Origin: Pegea sp. RAD2-039
Lineage: Eukaryota; Chordata; Thaliacea; Salpida; Salpidae
Direction: 5' to 3'
Length of the DNA: 64,000 nucleotides
Assembly: GCA_034620365.1 (NCBI GenBank)
Contig: JAQGEQ010000297.1
Span: 248,001-312,000, forward strand
The position numbers and the translations under genes are program-made. Numbering within the stretch: position 1 is the first letter of the stretch; each line of letters begins with the position of its first letter. Below, one piece after another: positions 36,861 through 49,590 of the stretch. Below the pieces are notes generated by a model. It was not told where the DNA came from. It did not search any database and was given only the letters and a program-made list of their open reading frames with translations.

Positions 36861-39820
36861 GCTGGATATAAATTTTCATTTCATGCAAATTGATTTTAAA
36901 AAGAACGGCTAGCTCTTAAAACTAATCTAGGGACAAATAAGCAATAAGGTTTTTTAATATTTGCCAAATATTTCAGTATTAAATGCCAAAAAATTACTTT
37001 TTTCTCAAATAATTGCCAGAAATCATACTTATTACGAACAAATATTATTATAAGTGCGAATAAACTTTTCGCATTTATTATAATTTTAATTCGAATGAGT
37101 TGATGGTTGCATTTATAGTGACTGATTGCAGAAATAGAACTTAAAAACGAAAATCACCAACTAAATTATGTCCAGAATACAATCACAATCATTTACTACC
37201 TAATCTTCTTCTGACTTTGGCCTGCATCACAAAGATTAAAAATTGTTTTCTTGAGGTTATCTCGACTTGCATCAATTAGATAAACAAATGTTTTTAAGCC
37301 TTGCAAATTTACAGATATTTCACACGTTACAAATACTAAATAGTTGTTCTTTCTTTCATTACAGTTTATCCAAGTTATAGAAATATCATCAAAAAAGTAT
37401 TAAAGTCGAAGAAATTGGATATCAACCAACCAAGCAGAAATAGTGAGAGTATTATAAACTACAAAAGATACACTTGATGATATGCAATTATGCCAAGTAG
37501 TTTTGAAAAACAAATTCAGTTCTTTTGTTTTTTACCAGTATTAAAGAAATCAAGATCAGGAAATTTTTCTCTCAAGCAACTCAAAAAACGCACATAGTAA
37601 CAAGTTGTAGAAAGATAAAGATTCTCCTATAAATTGTTTTTTAAATATAATTGACATTTTTTTACAAGAATTATACTTATAACGTTAGCATTAGATAGTA
37701 ATAAAGCTGGGTTATTACAACTGTCATTAATTCAGACTCTATGTTAAGCAAGTTAGTTTATAAAAATTACTCACCCTTAGCTTTAAACTGAGATAAGGAT
37801 TTTTTCCATTAGCTACCTAGAAGACTATTCTTTATTTTATCGCATTTCTTTATTTACTAGTTGACTTGCTTATCATCAATTTTTTAAACATCGATTAAGT
37901 TCTTTTAATAAAAACTTGTGCTGCTCAAACATTCTTTGATACCTTGATATATTCCATGTTGCAAATTTGAGAAGAATGACTTAAGGTGTTTAAATATTAA
38001 ACTATAATCAAATTTAAAAACGCAACAACAAACAATTATTTTATTGTTCATAATTATATAAGAAATATTATCTTGTGAGGTGTAAAAGCGATAAATGACA
38101 AAAAAATAAGTTACTTTTCCTTAGGAATAAAAATTAAACTTGGTTTAATGACTCATTTTAACAAAACAGTTAAAAAAATTCAGATCACTTTTATGCACTT
38201 TCTTTAATTAAATAATTTTGCAACAATAAACTATACTTGAAAGTTTTTCTAATTTTCCAATGTCTTTCATAATTTACAAATTCATTCTCATTAATTTTAA
38301 CGCAAATAACGTTATTTTTATCTGAAATTTTTTGGCTGAAAACTAAAAAAAATTATGAACATTATTAAGGAAATTAAAAATGTAAAACATTCGGCCCTTT
38401 TAGAAGTGAAATTATTCAAAATTTTCTTACTTAATCAAATTCATTTAATTTCGCTGATTAAGCAAAAGAAATGTTATATCAAACCTAAAAAGTATTCTAT
38501 AAATGAGGATTTCATTTCTTCATAAACCAAAAGTTATGAATATTAACATTTTTTTCCAAACATGAACAAAATTAATCTTTCAACAAACTTATAAGATTAA
38601 CTTATATCAAAGAACTTAATGTTATATGCAATGAGTTTAAAATATTTTAAACTACTCAGAACTTTAAAACTTTTCAAATGTATTGATAAATTTTACATAA
38701 AGTCAAATGTAAACTTTGTTGCTTTAAAATCATTATTATTCATCAATATTCATCTATATTGTTTACAATTGATACTTCTAGGATTGTATGATGTACTTAA
38801 GTTTAGAAAATACTTTTTTTTATAAAAAGTAGTTATTATTACTAATTTAAAATACTGATTTTAATTACTGTTGTTGCTGATGTTTTAAGACATAAAATAA
38901 AAGACAGAATAATTTAAGCTACTTTTAGGTCAGTGAAAAGTTTCTTTTTTTGACGAATTTATAGGTGTTGAGATATATTCTTATACTATAAAAAATATTT
39001 AGAATTTTAAAAAGAAATTTTTCAAAATTTAATAAGTATAAAAATAACTTTGAACCAATCTAAAGAATTTAAGTTAGAATTTGATAACTATTTTTGAATT
39101 TCTACAAAGCATAAGTAACACATGTAAAACTTTGAAAAATTTATTTACAATTTTTTATAAATTTTTTTTTGAATTTTCAATGACAGTTCAAGTTAACAAT
39201 CAAAAACATATTTTTAATTCAACCATACGCCCTGAACATGAAATACGACATAAAATACTTATTTAATATTTTCAGTTAAACTTAAAGCTAGATTTGATTT
39301 TAAAAATTTTTCAGTTTTATTTATCAATCTAATCTAAAACGATTAAAAGAAGATGTAATTATAAGTTATAAAAGTTTTCCCAACTGATTTTAATTGGAGT
39401 TCTGTAAGTCATTTATGTCAACTGTAATAATTACAATGAAGCACTAAGTTGGAATTTCTGGTGTAAATTACCATGGGATTTGTTGGCAAACAATCAATTT
39501 GCCACAAATAGTCTTTACTTGATAGTCAATCAAAAAATTAAAGTTTGTATAAAAAATTGTTTACATCCATTTCTAAAAGCAAAAAAGAAAGAAAAAAAAT
39601 GTTTTGCTTAAAAAGAAAAAAACATTTTAAAACGATTTAAAACTCTTATAACTTTTAGCTTAATTATCTTTTTAATATTTGGTCTCAAAAGGATAAAAAA
39701 TAACAATTTTTTGCAGCCATTCTTTTGATTTGGTAAGAACTGAAAAGCTTTCACTGGTGGAAACTCTTTAATCAACAGCTTTGAGTAAATTTTCGTTTAA
39801 AGAAAGTACATATATATAGA
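36860..39820. other. Gene-poor region with a doubtful transposase-like scrap
   Basis: Near 37190-37270 a minus frame reads ASRDNLKKTIFNLCDAGQS, which loosely resembles the N-terminal helix-turn-helix of Tc1/mariner transposases, then hits a stop. The rest shows only short A+T-driven ORFs (38619-38825, 39081-39266) without support. Confidence 0.3.
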
Positions 39821-39829
39821 TTCTTAGCA

Positions 39830-42210
39830 GTAAATGTTCTTAACTTAGCTACTTGGTTCAACTTTAAGTAAACTTTATTCACCATTTAGTAAACTATAAC
39901 AGTTCTTACCAGTATTGGTTTTCAAATGAGTTAGTTAATAGAGTTATGACTAAGTTCCATATTTTGAGTAGTATTTTTGTGGAATTTTTTGCCAGTATAT
40001 CCACTAAACTGACGCTTAAACTTTTAAAATAGTTCATTTCTCAATTAATTTATTCCTAGTGTTTCTTACCAGTTTCTACATGTTTTGATATCTCAATTAT
40101 AAAAAAAGTTTGATTTCTAGTTATCATGTTTGTAAAGTTTCTTACCATTAAAAGTACTTAAATGAGTTACACATCTTAAACTAAAAATAAATTTGATCTT
40201 CTATCATTATTTTTGTAGTTTTCACACCAGTAGATATTATGAAATGAGTTTTGTACTTGAGCTGTGACTAAATTTTATATGTTAATTAATCTTCTTGTAG
40301 GATATCCTACCATAAAATTTAGTAATCTGAGCTACACCACTTCAATTTCGAATATATTATATTAATCATCAGTACACGTTTACGTTTATTATGAGTTTAC
40401 ATTCTTAAGTGACTTGAAGGACTTAAGTTATGATTAAGTTATATTTCTTAAATAACAAATGTATAGATTTTTTGCCTGTCAATGTACTAAACTGAATTAA
40501 AAGAATTGAAATTTTAATTGGTTTTATTTCTCAATCAATTTGTTCGTACTGCTTCCAAGCAGTCCTACTTCCAAGCAATCCGTACTGCTTCCTAGCATGT
40601 TCTTAAATCAGTTAAATACTTCAATTATAACTAAACTTTATTTCTTAATTATTACGATTGTAGGGTTTTTACCAGTAAATATGCTAAACTAAGTTACACG
40701 ACTTAAACTTTCAATCACTTTATTTAAACAATTTTAACCAGCGTATTAACTTTAATGTGATAAATACTGAACTAAGACTAAGTTCAGATACCAAATCAAT
40801 GCAATCGTATGTTTCATACTAGTATAACTTTCTAAAAATGTTATAGGACTTAAGATTTGACTAAATCTTATTCCTAAAAAATTTAATTTGTAAAATTCTA
40901 CCAGTAAATGTGCTTAATTGAGTTAAAAGACTTCAGCTTCGACTATAACTTACAACACAAGCAGCACATTTAAATGATAGCTCAGTATTAAATGTAGCTC
41001 TATAACTTAAAATACCTGAGTTTTGACTATATACTATAACAAAAGTCACACATTTTTACCGTTTCTAACAACCAAATAGTCTAAAAAAACCAAAACACTT
41101 AAGCTTTGAGTTATTTTTCGTTTCAACAAAGTACACTTTTATGTTTCCTTATCAGTAAAGGTTCTTAACTTAGCTACTTGGTTCAACTTTGAATAAATTC
41201 TATTCCGTAATCTGTTAGCCAGTACGGTTTTTCTCAGTATAGGTTATTAATTGAGTTAAATAATAGAGCTATGACTAATTTTTATATTTTGAATAATATA
41301 TTTGTAAAATTTCTTGCCAGTAAATCCACTAAGCTGAATTATACGAGCTACATTTCTAGAAAAAATTATTTTCTCTGTTATTTTATTCCTATTATTTCTT
41401 ACCCATCCTGATTTTAAAATATATTTGATGTTCTTTCATTATTTTTGTAATGTTTTACAACAGTAGATATTCTGAAGTGAGTTATATACTTGAGTTGTGA
41501 CTAGATTTTATATGTTAATTAATCCTTATGTAGATTTTCCTATTAAAAAACTTTACTAATATGAGCTACATCACTTGAACTTTGAATAAATTATATTAAT
41601 CATCATTATACTTCTCTATATATTTAGTCAAAATTGTCTTTTTTTCCTTCAAACTGCAGCAATTTTAAAAGTTTTGATTAAATAAAAAAATTGAATATTA
41701 TTCTTTTAATAATAAAGTCTGAGTCGATATTTTCATAATAACTTGAAAATAATATTTACTATACGTGAAACCTAAACATGTTATTATTCCTAATTAGTCT
41801 TTTTTAAAGGCTTTCAACAATTAAGTTTACAGTTATATGTTAATACTTGAACTTTGAATAAATTATATTAATCATCATTATACTTCTACTTTTTTTTGAA
41901 AAAAAGAGTTGAAGGACTAAAGTTATGATTAAATTCTATTTTTTTATATAATATACCCCTGTTGCTTCATACCAGTAAATTTTCTCAAATGATTTAAACC
42001 TGTTAGCTCTAACTTAATTTTATTTCTTCTTAAAAATTTTAATAGGGGTTTCTTACTAATATATATTCTTAAATCAATTTCACAACATGAACTACGAAAA
42101 TTTATTTTCTTAATCATTTTTTGAACGGTTTTTTTTACCAGTTTATGTTCTTTGAAAATAAAAGTGTAAAGATGATTTCTTACAATTATAATTTTTATTT
42201 TTTTCAAAAA
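39830..42210 (-). repeat. Degenerate ~90-100 bp tandem repeat with nested ~1.3 kb duplication
   Basis: About 18 occurrences of a motif near TTNCCAGTAAAT lie roughly 90-100 nt apart (for example about 39905, 39992, 40070, 40675, 40910, 41320, 41970, 42130). Each is followed by an ACTNAGTTA...ACTTNAACTTTNANTAA...TTATTTCTTAATNA block. A larger copy relation links 39830-40400 with 41150-41640. On the minus strand the motif reads ACTGGTAAGAAA, resembling a splice donor. The 87-codon minus ORF at 41944-42207 consists of such repeats (KKPLLKFLRRNKIKLEL). It could be a satellite or a decayed repeat-protein gene. Confidence 0.65.
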
Positions 42211-43222
42211 TTTTTAAAATAATTTTCTATGCTTTTATCCAACAGAAAGTTTTTCTCTATTGCCAGGAGCAAGAATTAGGATACCTACTATTTCACTTCA
42301 TTTATCTTTAATTTTTCTTTATTACATTAATAAACTACTTACTGAAATAGTAAATCAAAAAAAACTTTAACAGATCATTTAATTTACTTAAACAACAAAA
42401 TTTTTAAAGTTAATTTTGTGTTAAATTTACTTTTAAAAAAACTATTGTTCTACTTTTATCAAAAAGTTTAAGTCATTTATTATTAAACTTAACCCTACTT
42501 AGTTAAAAAAAACTAATAATTTTATATTTAAAACAGCGTTTGATGAGAATTGTTTTTCAATTATTCTGATCAAAATCTTGTTTTACAATTTTTTGAAAAA
42601 TATGAAAATTGTAGCTATAAGCTAACCTTAGTTTGTTTTTACAATTTTGATGAAAATTCAGTTTTATAAAACTACTTTTAAAAAATCATTTCTTCTAATA
42701 TGGACATATTTACAAGTTTAATCAATACTATGCATAATATGTTTTCATACTAGTTAAAGATAAGGAAAAACGTAAATCATAGGGAAAACGCATTCTTCGG
42801 TTTGCTATAAATATTAGTACCAGTTTTAGTTCTACATTCTCATTATTTCATCTGTGAAGGACACTTAGATAGAAGTAACTAATGTAGCTCGTGGTTAAGT
42901 CTTTATCATCTACTCTGCTTTGTTTATCTTTCATATACCTTATATAGACGGATATTTCAATCTTATGTGCTTATTTTTTGCTTTTATTTCTAGACAAAAT
43001 ATTTTCAATTTTTTTGATTAATTTTTTTATGCTAAGTTGTTTTTTATGTTATGTAAACTTTTTTCTTCAATGTCAGAATTTTAGTTTTATTTTCATTGAT
43101 TTGTGTGAGCTATTTTAAAAAAGGGTGCTTCTTAAACTACACTCATTGATAAATCATAAATTATTTGTTTTTGGTTTTAGCAGAATTTAAAGAAAAATTT
43201 GGTAAAAAACTGAAAGTTTATT

Positions 43223-44326
43223 ATGACTTCTCAGCAAAACAATGACTCAGTTCTCAATCCAAAAGATCTTTGCTTGTCAGAGCAGCTTCTTTCATCTAAA
43301 AGTCAAGTTTCTACAACTAGACTTTCAACTTTGATGATAGGTAGTTCTGGAAAAATCTCTGATTCAACCAAAAAGCGACATCGACGTAAAACAACTCTCT
43401 CAGATAAGCAGCTTTATGTACTAAAGGAAGCACTTGTTCAAAATCCCTACCCAAACTCTTTAGAACGGTAAGTTGTGCTTCCGGTAAGATTTATGAATAA
43501 TGAAAGCAACATTATTTTTTTGTAGAGAAAAATTGGCTGCTTTAATTCACAGTGATCAACAAAAAGTTGAAGTAAGTTTACTTATTACTTAGTTTCAAAA
43601 AAAAAAAAATTCTAAACATGTTTTTTTACAGACTCGGATTAAAAATCAAGGGGAAGACCAACGAATGAAACTCAAAAGTTGTTCAAAATTGCTTCATTTG
43701 AATGATGGTAGTGTGTATCCACAATTGGCTTTTACACCCATTTATAAGCAAAGCCAACCAATCAATTTGAGTTTGAAAAAAACTCAACCCCGTTCAAGCT
43801 TTTCTGGAAAGGTTTATCGCTCAAAGACTGAGAAAAGAAATCACAAACGAACTCAGTTTACATCTCGACAACTTGAAATACTCAAAGATAATTATAAGAA
43901 AAATTCTTATCCTGATAATGCAAAACTGTAGGTTGACTTGTGGTTAAGAAATACCTTCAAATGTTGAGTAAACTTTTTTTACAGAGATGAATTGGTGAAT
44001 CAAACACAGCTTCGTCTGCAAACAGTTAAAGTAATGTAACTAATCAACTGAATCCATATCATATTTCTTTTTTTTAGGACTGGTTCCAAAACCTACGACG
44101 AAAAGAGAAGAACGTTCTCTTAGGAAAGACCAAAAAAGTGACAAAGAAGATAAAAGTATCTTATTCAGATAAGAGGGCTGCCAAGCATGATAGCCTAGAC
44201 TCTTATATGTCCAAAAATGGTTATGTTGATTGTACTGATATGCATCCGCCATCACTTGTTTTTCAACCTTTAATTCAAACCGAACCTTGTTATTGTATAC
44301 TTTTGCAAAAGCTTATTTCAAAATAA
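43223..44326 (+). CDS. Double-homeodomain transcription factor, PRD-type introns, degenerate first homeodomain
   Basis: Five exons: 43223-43467, 43526-43571, 43632-43927, 43985-44030 and 44078-44326, joining in frame to 293 residues. Introns are 58, 60, 57 and 47 nt, all GT...AG. Homeodomain 1 (residues about 55-110) begins RHRRKTTLSDKQL. Its recognition helix reads VETRIKNQGED: N51 is kept but W48 is Arg and R53 is Gly, so DNA binding is doubtful. Homeodomain 2 begins NHKRTQFTSRQL and has VKDWFQNLRRKEK, with W48, F49, Q50, N51 and R53 intact. In both, introns fall inside codon 31 and between residues 46 and 47. The second position is the classical PRD-class site. A 5' UTR acceptor (GGTTTTAG) ends at 43180. 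Poly(A) signal near 44393. The single-homeodomain paralogue is at 49591. Confidence 0.88.
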
Positions 44327-44399
44327 AAATGAAATTTAATTGCTCAAAAATTGTTTTATTTGTTTGTAAGATAATTTCGAACAATAAATAACTGGAATA

Positions 44400-46400
44400 T
44401 CAGTTTTAAGCTTTATATTGTTTGTTTGTTTGCTTGCTATAAAGATCTCTTTTGATCAAATTGGAATAAATTGATAACTTGCTTAAAAAACAGTTAAGTT
44501 GTTAGGAGTATTTTTAAATACATCAGTTGAGATGTAAAAGTACTTAGAAAATAAGATTTTTACAACAAAGGAAGTATAACATTTAATTCAAGTTTAAGCA
44601 AAAAGACACAAAGCAAGCTTAATACAGTTATTTGTTGTTACTGACTGCAATCTATCTTTAACCAATTGTTTTACACTGATAAGTGGGCGGTTACCAATGT
44701 TAGATGAGAGACTGAATCGAAAGCAAACGACGAAAATATTAACTATTTTGGTCAAAACAAAAATTTAAATTAGGTAAATATCTAAATGATAATAAATAAT
44801 AATATAATAATAATGAAAGACTTAATTATTTACTAATTATTTTGAAGTTGACTATTAAATAAAGATAAAATACATATAAAAAACTTTGTAGCTGGATAAT
44901 ATTTTGCTTGTTTTTATTATGGACGTGTTATTGAAAGTTTTAATAACAAAAGACAATAATATTGTAATTGGAAAAAATAACTGGTAAAAGTCAATAAACC
45001 TTAAAATGAAACTTGGAATTATTTAAAAAAAATTTTTAAAAGTAAATTATTTACTTAAAACTCAAATACTCTTATTATTTTACATTAGTGAAGTGTGATC
45101 TTTGAAATATCTGGACATTTGCTTAAAGTTATCTGAAGTGTTTAAATGTAATTAGAATGTTAACAAACTTTTATTTTGCCCTTAAAACTAAAAGTTTCCT
45201 CCTTACCAATCTTAGAAAGATAATTTTAAAAAAGCTTAAACACTTTGTGTTAATATAGCAAATGCTGTTTTCAACAGTCATTCTAAAGTATGTTTAAGTT
45301 AATCAATAATTTGTTTCAGTGGTTGAGTATTTTTAAGGAGGGGATTTAATACTGGCTGGTAAAACAGACTAAATGTAACTTCAAAGAAAAGATGAAATAT
45401 TTTAATTTGTTTTGCAAAATTGATTAAGTAAGTTTCTTATTCTAAATCTAAAAAGCCTTAGTGACTAAAATGAATTTTATAATGTTGAATTTCCTTAATA
45501 CATTATAAGCAGGGACAATTGAGCTCATTTAAAAACATACTTTTGCAAAAGAGCTGAAAACAACAACTGATTTTTGTTGCTGTATCTATGCAGCTACTTA
45601 GGGCTAAGTAACTACTAAGTTGATTTTCACCAGTTAAAATGTTTTTTTTTGAAAACGCTATGAGCAAGCAACGAAAGTTGTTATTGACTGCTACTAAAAT
45701 ATATTGTTGATGTAATATTTACTTAAATACAAACTTAAATTTAAGTTTTCCTAATTAGGAATTATTAGCAACAAAAATATTTTTTACAATAAAATAAAAA
45801 GTCATCACAAAATATAATTTTTTTAAGCAACTCCTTTAAAACAAAGAAAAAAAAACTTTTGTAATAAAATTTAAGTTAATTTTATTTTGTTAGAAGCCTT
45901 AGAAATGTTTTTTAAAGATAACATTTAGATCCATCAACAATGGGTTTAGATTTTACATGAGTTACTTTAATAATTGTGCTGATAATAAATTTTCTGTATC
46001 AATATAAAGTTGTCTTTGAAATTTTCAGTCGGTCATTAGTAATTAGTAGTGAGTTGATCTATAATCTTTTAATTTTGTTATTGATTCTACTGTTTCTTAC
46101 ATGTTGTTTCAAAAATAATGGAAAAAGCAGCATCCAATTAAAACTAAAGAATTAAAACAAACTTATTTTTTTAAAACTATACACCCCCCCACCATAAAAT
46201 TACAGCATCATTTAATAGTAATAGAAGAAGGGGTCAGTTATTGAAATCTATAGAGGTATTTGAATCTTCAGAAAATGAAACAACCCTCTTTTCTGAAAAA
46301 AAGGGAATTTTTGTTTTCATTAATTGAGAATATCTTCTGTTGCACCAAGAGAAAGTATATATATATACCAGATTGAAACCTATTTGTGCTGTGTTTTTAT
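44400..46400. other. Intergenic spacer downstream of the double-homeobox gene
   Basis: No gene was supported. A short C run (CCCCCCC) occurs near 46184. Confidence 0.5.
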
Positions 46401-46419
46401 TAAATCATTTTCAAGCAGC

Positions 46420-46640
46420 TATAACATTAGGGTTTTCTATATTTAGCCAAAATTGTCTTATTTCCTTTTAAGCTAAATCAATTTAAAAAAATTTAATTTA
46501 GAAAGAAAATTAAATATTTTTTTAGATATTAAAGTCTAACTCATTATTTTCAAGATAGATGGAAAACATTTTTTATTATGTGTAATCTAAGCTAATAACA
46601 TGTTACTTTTTCCAAAATTAGTCTAATTTTTTAAATGCAT
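46420..46640 (+). repeat. Duplicated flank, paralogous to 41600-41830
   Basis: TATATTTAGCCAAAATTGTC through ATAAAGTCTGA/ATTAAAGTCTAA, CATGTTA.T and AATTAGTCT blocks appear in the same order in both places. They lie upstream of each homeobox gene. Together with similar promoter-proximal sequence (42530-43222 against 48890-49590), this shows that a segment of several kilobases including the homeobox gene was duplicated. Confidence 0.6.
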
Positions 46641-46968
46641 AGAATTACATTTTTACTGACTAAATTTGTCAATAAATGCAATTATTAAAAAGTAAGAAAT
46701 TAATTTTTAATTGTTTTTATCCTTATAACTGAAATTTCTTTCAAAAGTAAGTTTCACTCTTAGTAAGCAAACTTACTCTGTATTAGTTCAAAAACTTTTA
46801 TTTATTATACTTATAAAAAATTATTTATAAATTGTTATCTTCTGATCAATGACTTTATAAAGCTAAAACGTTTTAAGATGGAAAATCTTTAATGGATTTA
46901 AAATTGGTTTGAATCTTCAATCTAGCAATTTTTGTCAGTTTCACATTTTAGTACTTCAACCAAAATCC

Positions 46969-48251
46969 TGACGTCATATTCAAACTTATTTTAATCAAAA
47001 ATGTAAATATTATTGTAGCTTTGAAATAATAATATTTACTGAAGTTTGACTAATTTAAAGAATATCTTTTAAAGTAGTTTTTTTAAGTTTATACATATCA
47101 AAGTCTTAAATTCTTTTTTAAATAAAATATGAATTTTTCTTAAGTAATTGGTAAAGTTAGTCCGAAAAGAATGTTTAACACATCTTTTGTCGATCATGAC
47201 GTCACCAACGTGAAATTACAGATTAAAAGCTTTGAATCAACTAAAAAGTTCAAGTTTGAAAATCTTTATTGTTGAAAATAGAACTTAGTGTCAAATTAAA
47301 TTAATTTTTAATGCCGATTTTTGAAGATTAAATGAGCCCTGTATGTGATGTTTAGATGACGCAGTATACATTGAAACTACTTCAAACTTGCCATGAAAAT
47401 GATCAAATATAATACCAGACATTTTTTTGATGTTTTGTTTAAGCTGTATAAACTTCAGACAAACTAGTTGATGACGTCAACCCCCTTTCACCTACTTTAT
47501 TTACCCGTTTGCAGTGACGTCATAACTCATCAGAGGCTTTCATCTTATAGAATAGTGTAAAATACCAGTTTCCTTAAAAACCAGTTGATAGCTCGTATAG
47601 AAACGTGCTTTTAATTGCCAAGAAGGCTTAAACTGATATCAAGGAAACATTGATAGAAAGCAATTCATAGCATTGTTGCAATGCAAAGATTTCCTAGAAA
47701 ATCTCCTAAATACTAATATTATTTTCTTCTTTTTCAACCGAACTATTTTACTGACCAATGGCGTAAATCAATGTGACTTCTTCAGCTTAAGGCAGCAAGC
47801 AAGTGATGACGTCACAGCTTAAAAACAATAACAAGAAGCCAGTGATGTATAAGAGCTTGAAAATCAGTTCGACAACTATTGACGTCATCATGGGCTACTT
47901 TATGACAATAACTAGTTAATTTTGATGACGTGACGCAAGAGCTTATACTGGTGATGACGGTATTCGAGCTAGTAATGTCAATTCTACATTTCAGATGGAG
48001 TCTGACGTGATAAAAATTTCACTTATTCTTTTAATTTTGATACTAGTGGCCATGATAGAACAAAAATGCTGAATTCATTCATGCGTAAAAGCGACTATTA
48101 AAAGCTTGCGACAAGCCCGGCAACTCTTATAAACACTAATCAAGTTATTCAAGCAGCTAATTGATAAAAGTTGTTTAAAATTGTTTATCTAATTGCGTTG
48201 TCAAAAGTTCATTTGAAATTTTTTGCGCATTATTTTACTAACGTGACGTCA
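46969..48251. promoter_or_regulatory. Cluster of seven perfect CRE palindromes (TGACGTCA)
   Basis: Perfect octamers at 46969-46976, 47197-47204, 47472-47479, 47515-47522, 47807-47814, 47880-47887 and 48244-48251. Near-matches are TGACGTGA at 47926 and 48003, plus half-sites TGACGCAG near 47357 and TGACGGTA near 47955. TGACGTCA is the established binding site of CREB/ATF bZIP factors. In DNA this poor in G and C, about 0.01 such sites would be expected in 1.3 kb. The cluster lies upstream of the 49591 homeobox gene and is absent from the corresponding flank of its paralogue. An enhancer role is inference; a decayed element rich in this word is the alternative. Confidence 0.6.
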
Positions 48252-48259
48252 TCACGAGG

Positions 48260-49540
48260 CTTTTGAACTTGACTTAAAGATTTTGTGTAAAAAGATTTAT
48301 TAATTTGCTTTTATTTGTTTTAATAAGGTATAACAGCTGTTAAATTTGTAACTCAGAATACTATAATTGAAGTGAGTAGCCTCGAATTAACCGTTTTATG
48401 CGTTTAAAATCTGAGAAGATAAACAAATATATAATAGGCGAATGGTTGCTACCTAATTAAGATTTTTTGATTAAACTAATCAACTAGAATGTGTCCACAC
48501 CTTTACATACAAAAAACTATGCAAAGTATTAAAAGTTAGTCTGTAGATTCAGATAATATTTTTTTAAAGTTTATTTCAGTTTATTGCAAGCTTATATTTA
48601 TATAAGAAACCGAATTTTGTAAAAAAAGTACCACCATAAGGCAAAAAAGTTGTTATAACAGGCAGATAAGACCTTATCACAGTTAAGGAAAGATTTTTTT
48701 TCAAAGAATACCTTAGTGGGGGTCAATGGTATAAGTTTTAGAGCTATTGCTAGTAAAAATTGCACTTGTGAAAAGTTTGCTTTAAAAAAGTACTTACTGT
48801 TGCGCTATTATCAAATGGTAAATCTCTACTAGGTTGAAATAAGTTTCTATTTAGCTTTTCGCCTTAATTAACTAACAAAGAAGTTATGATGTTTTGTTAC
48901 ATTTTAAACAAAGAAATAAAACTTGTTCTAAAAATTTTGTTCTAATGATTTTATCATAGAATTTTTTGAATAGAAATGAAAATTTTAGCTATTAGCTAAA
49001 ATTAGATTATATTATAATTTTCCATGAAAAATTTTATTAAAATAATTAAAAAAATTACTTTTAATATAAACATATTTTCTATTTTAACCATCCTTAGCTC
49101 AATTTGCTGAAGCTAACTAAAAACAGTTTAAATACCTTGATAGTTTAAATATATGAACTTATAATTAAAGAAAAGGCAAATTTCAAACTTTAGTAAAAGT
49201 ATTAACACTATTTTAACTTTTCTTCTTCAGTGAAATTACTTAGATATAAGTAACTCGTGTAGCTGAGTATTTGTCTTTAAAAACTATTTTATTTGGTTTA
49301 TTTTTCAAAACCTTTATTCAGGCTAATATTTCGTTCTTATTTATGCTTGCTTGCTCTTATTCAATAGCAAAATACTTTGAAACGTTTTTTGAGTAGCTTT
49401 TTTATGATAGCTTGACTCTAAACATTTTGTTTAACTTAATGTCATACATTTGGTTTTATTTTCTTTGAATTTTATGCAATAATTAAGAGATACACATTTT
49501 TTACATATAAGTGATTTATAAATTAACAATTATTTGTTTG
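48260..49540. other. Upstream region of the second homeobox gene
   Basis: From about 48890 it is similar to 42530-43180 upstream of the paralogue, including a shared block (TAGATA(G)AAGTAACT...TGTAGCT at 42870 and 49250) that may hold a non-coding first exon or core promoter. No TATA element could be assigned. Confidence 0.4.
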
Positions 49541-49590
49541 TATTTTTAGCATAATTTAATGAAAAATAGGATAAAAAACGAAAGTTTAAT

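Noticed and set aside
44040..44255. 71-codon minus-strand ORF
   Set aside because: Opposite strand of the last exon of the double-homeobox gene.
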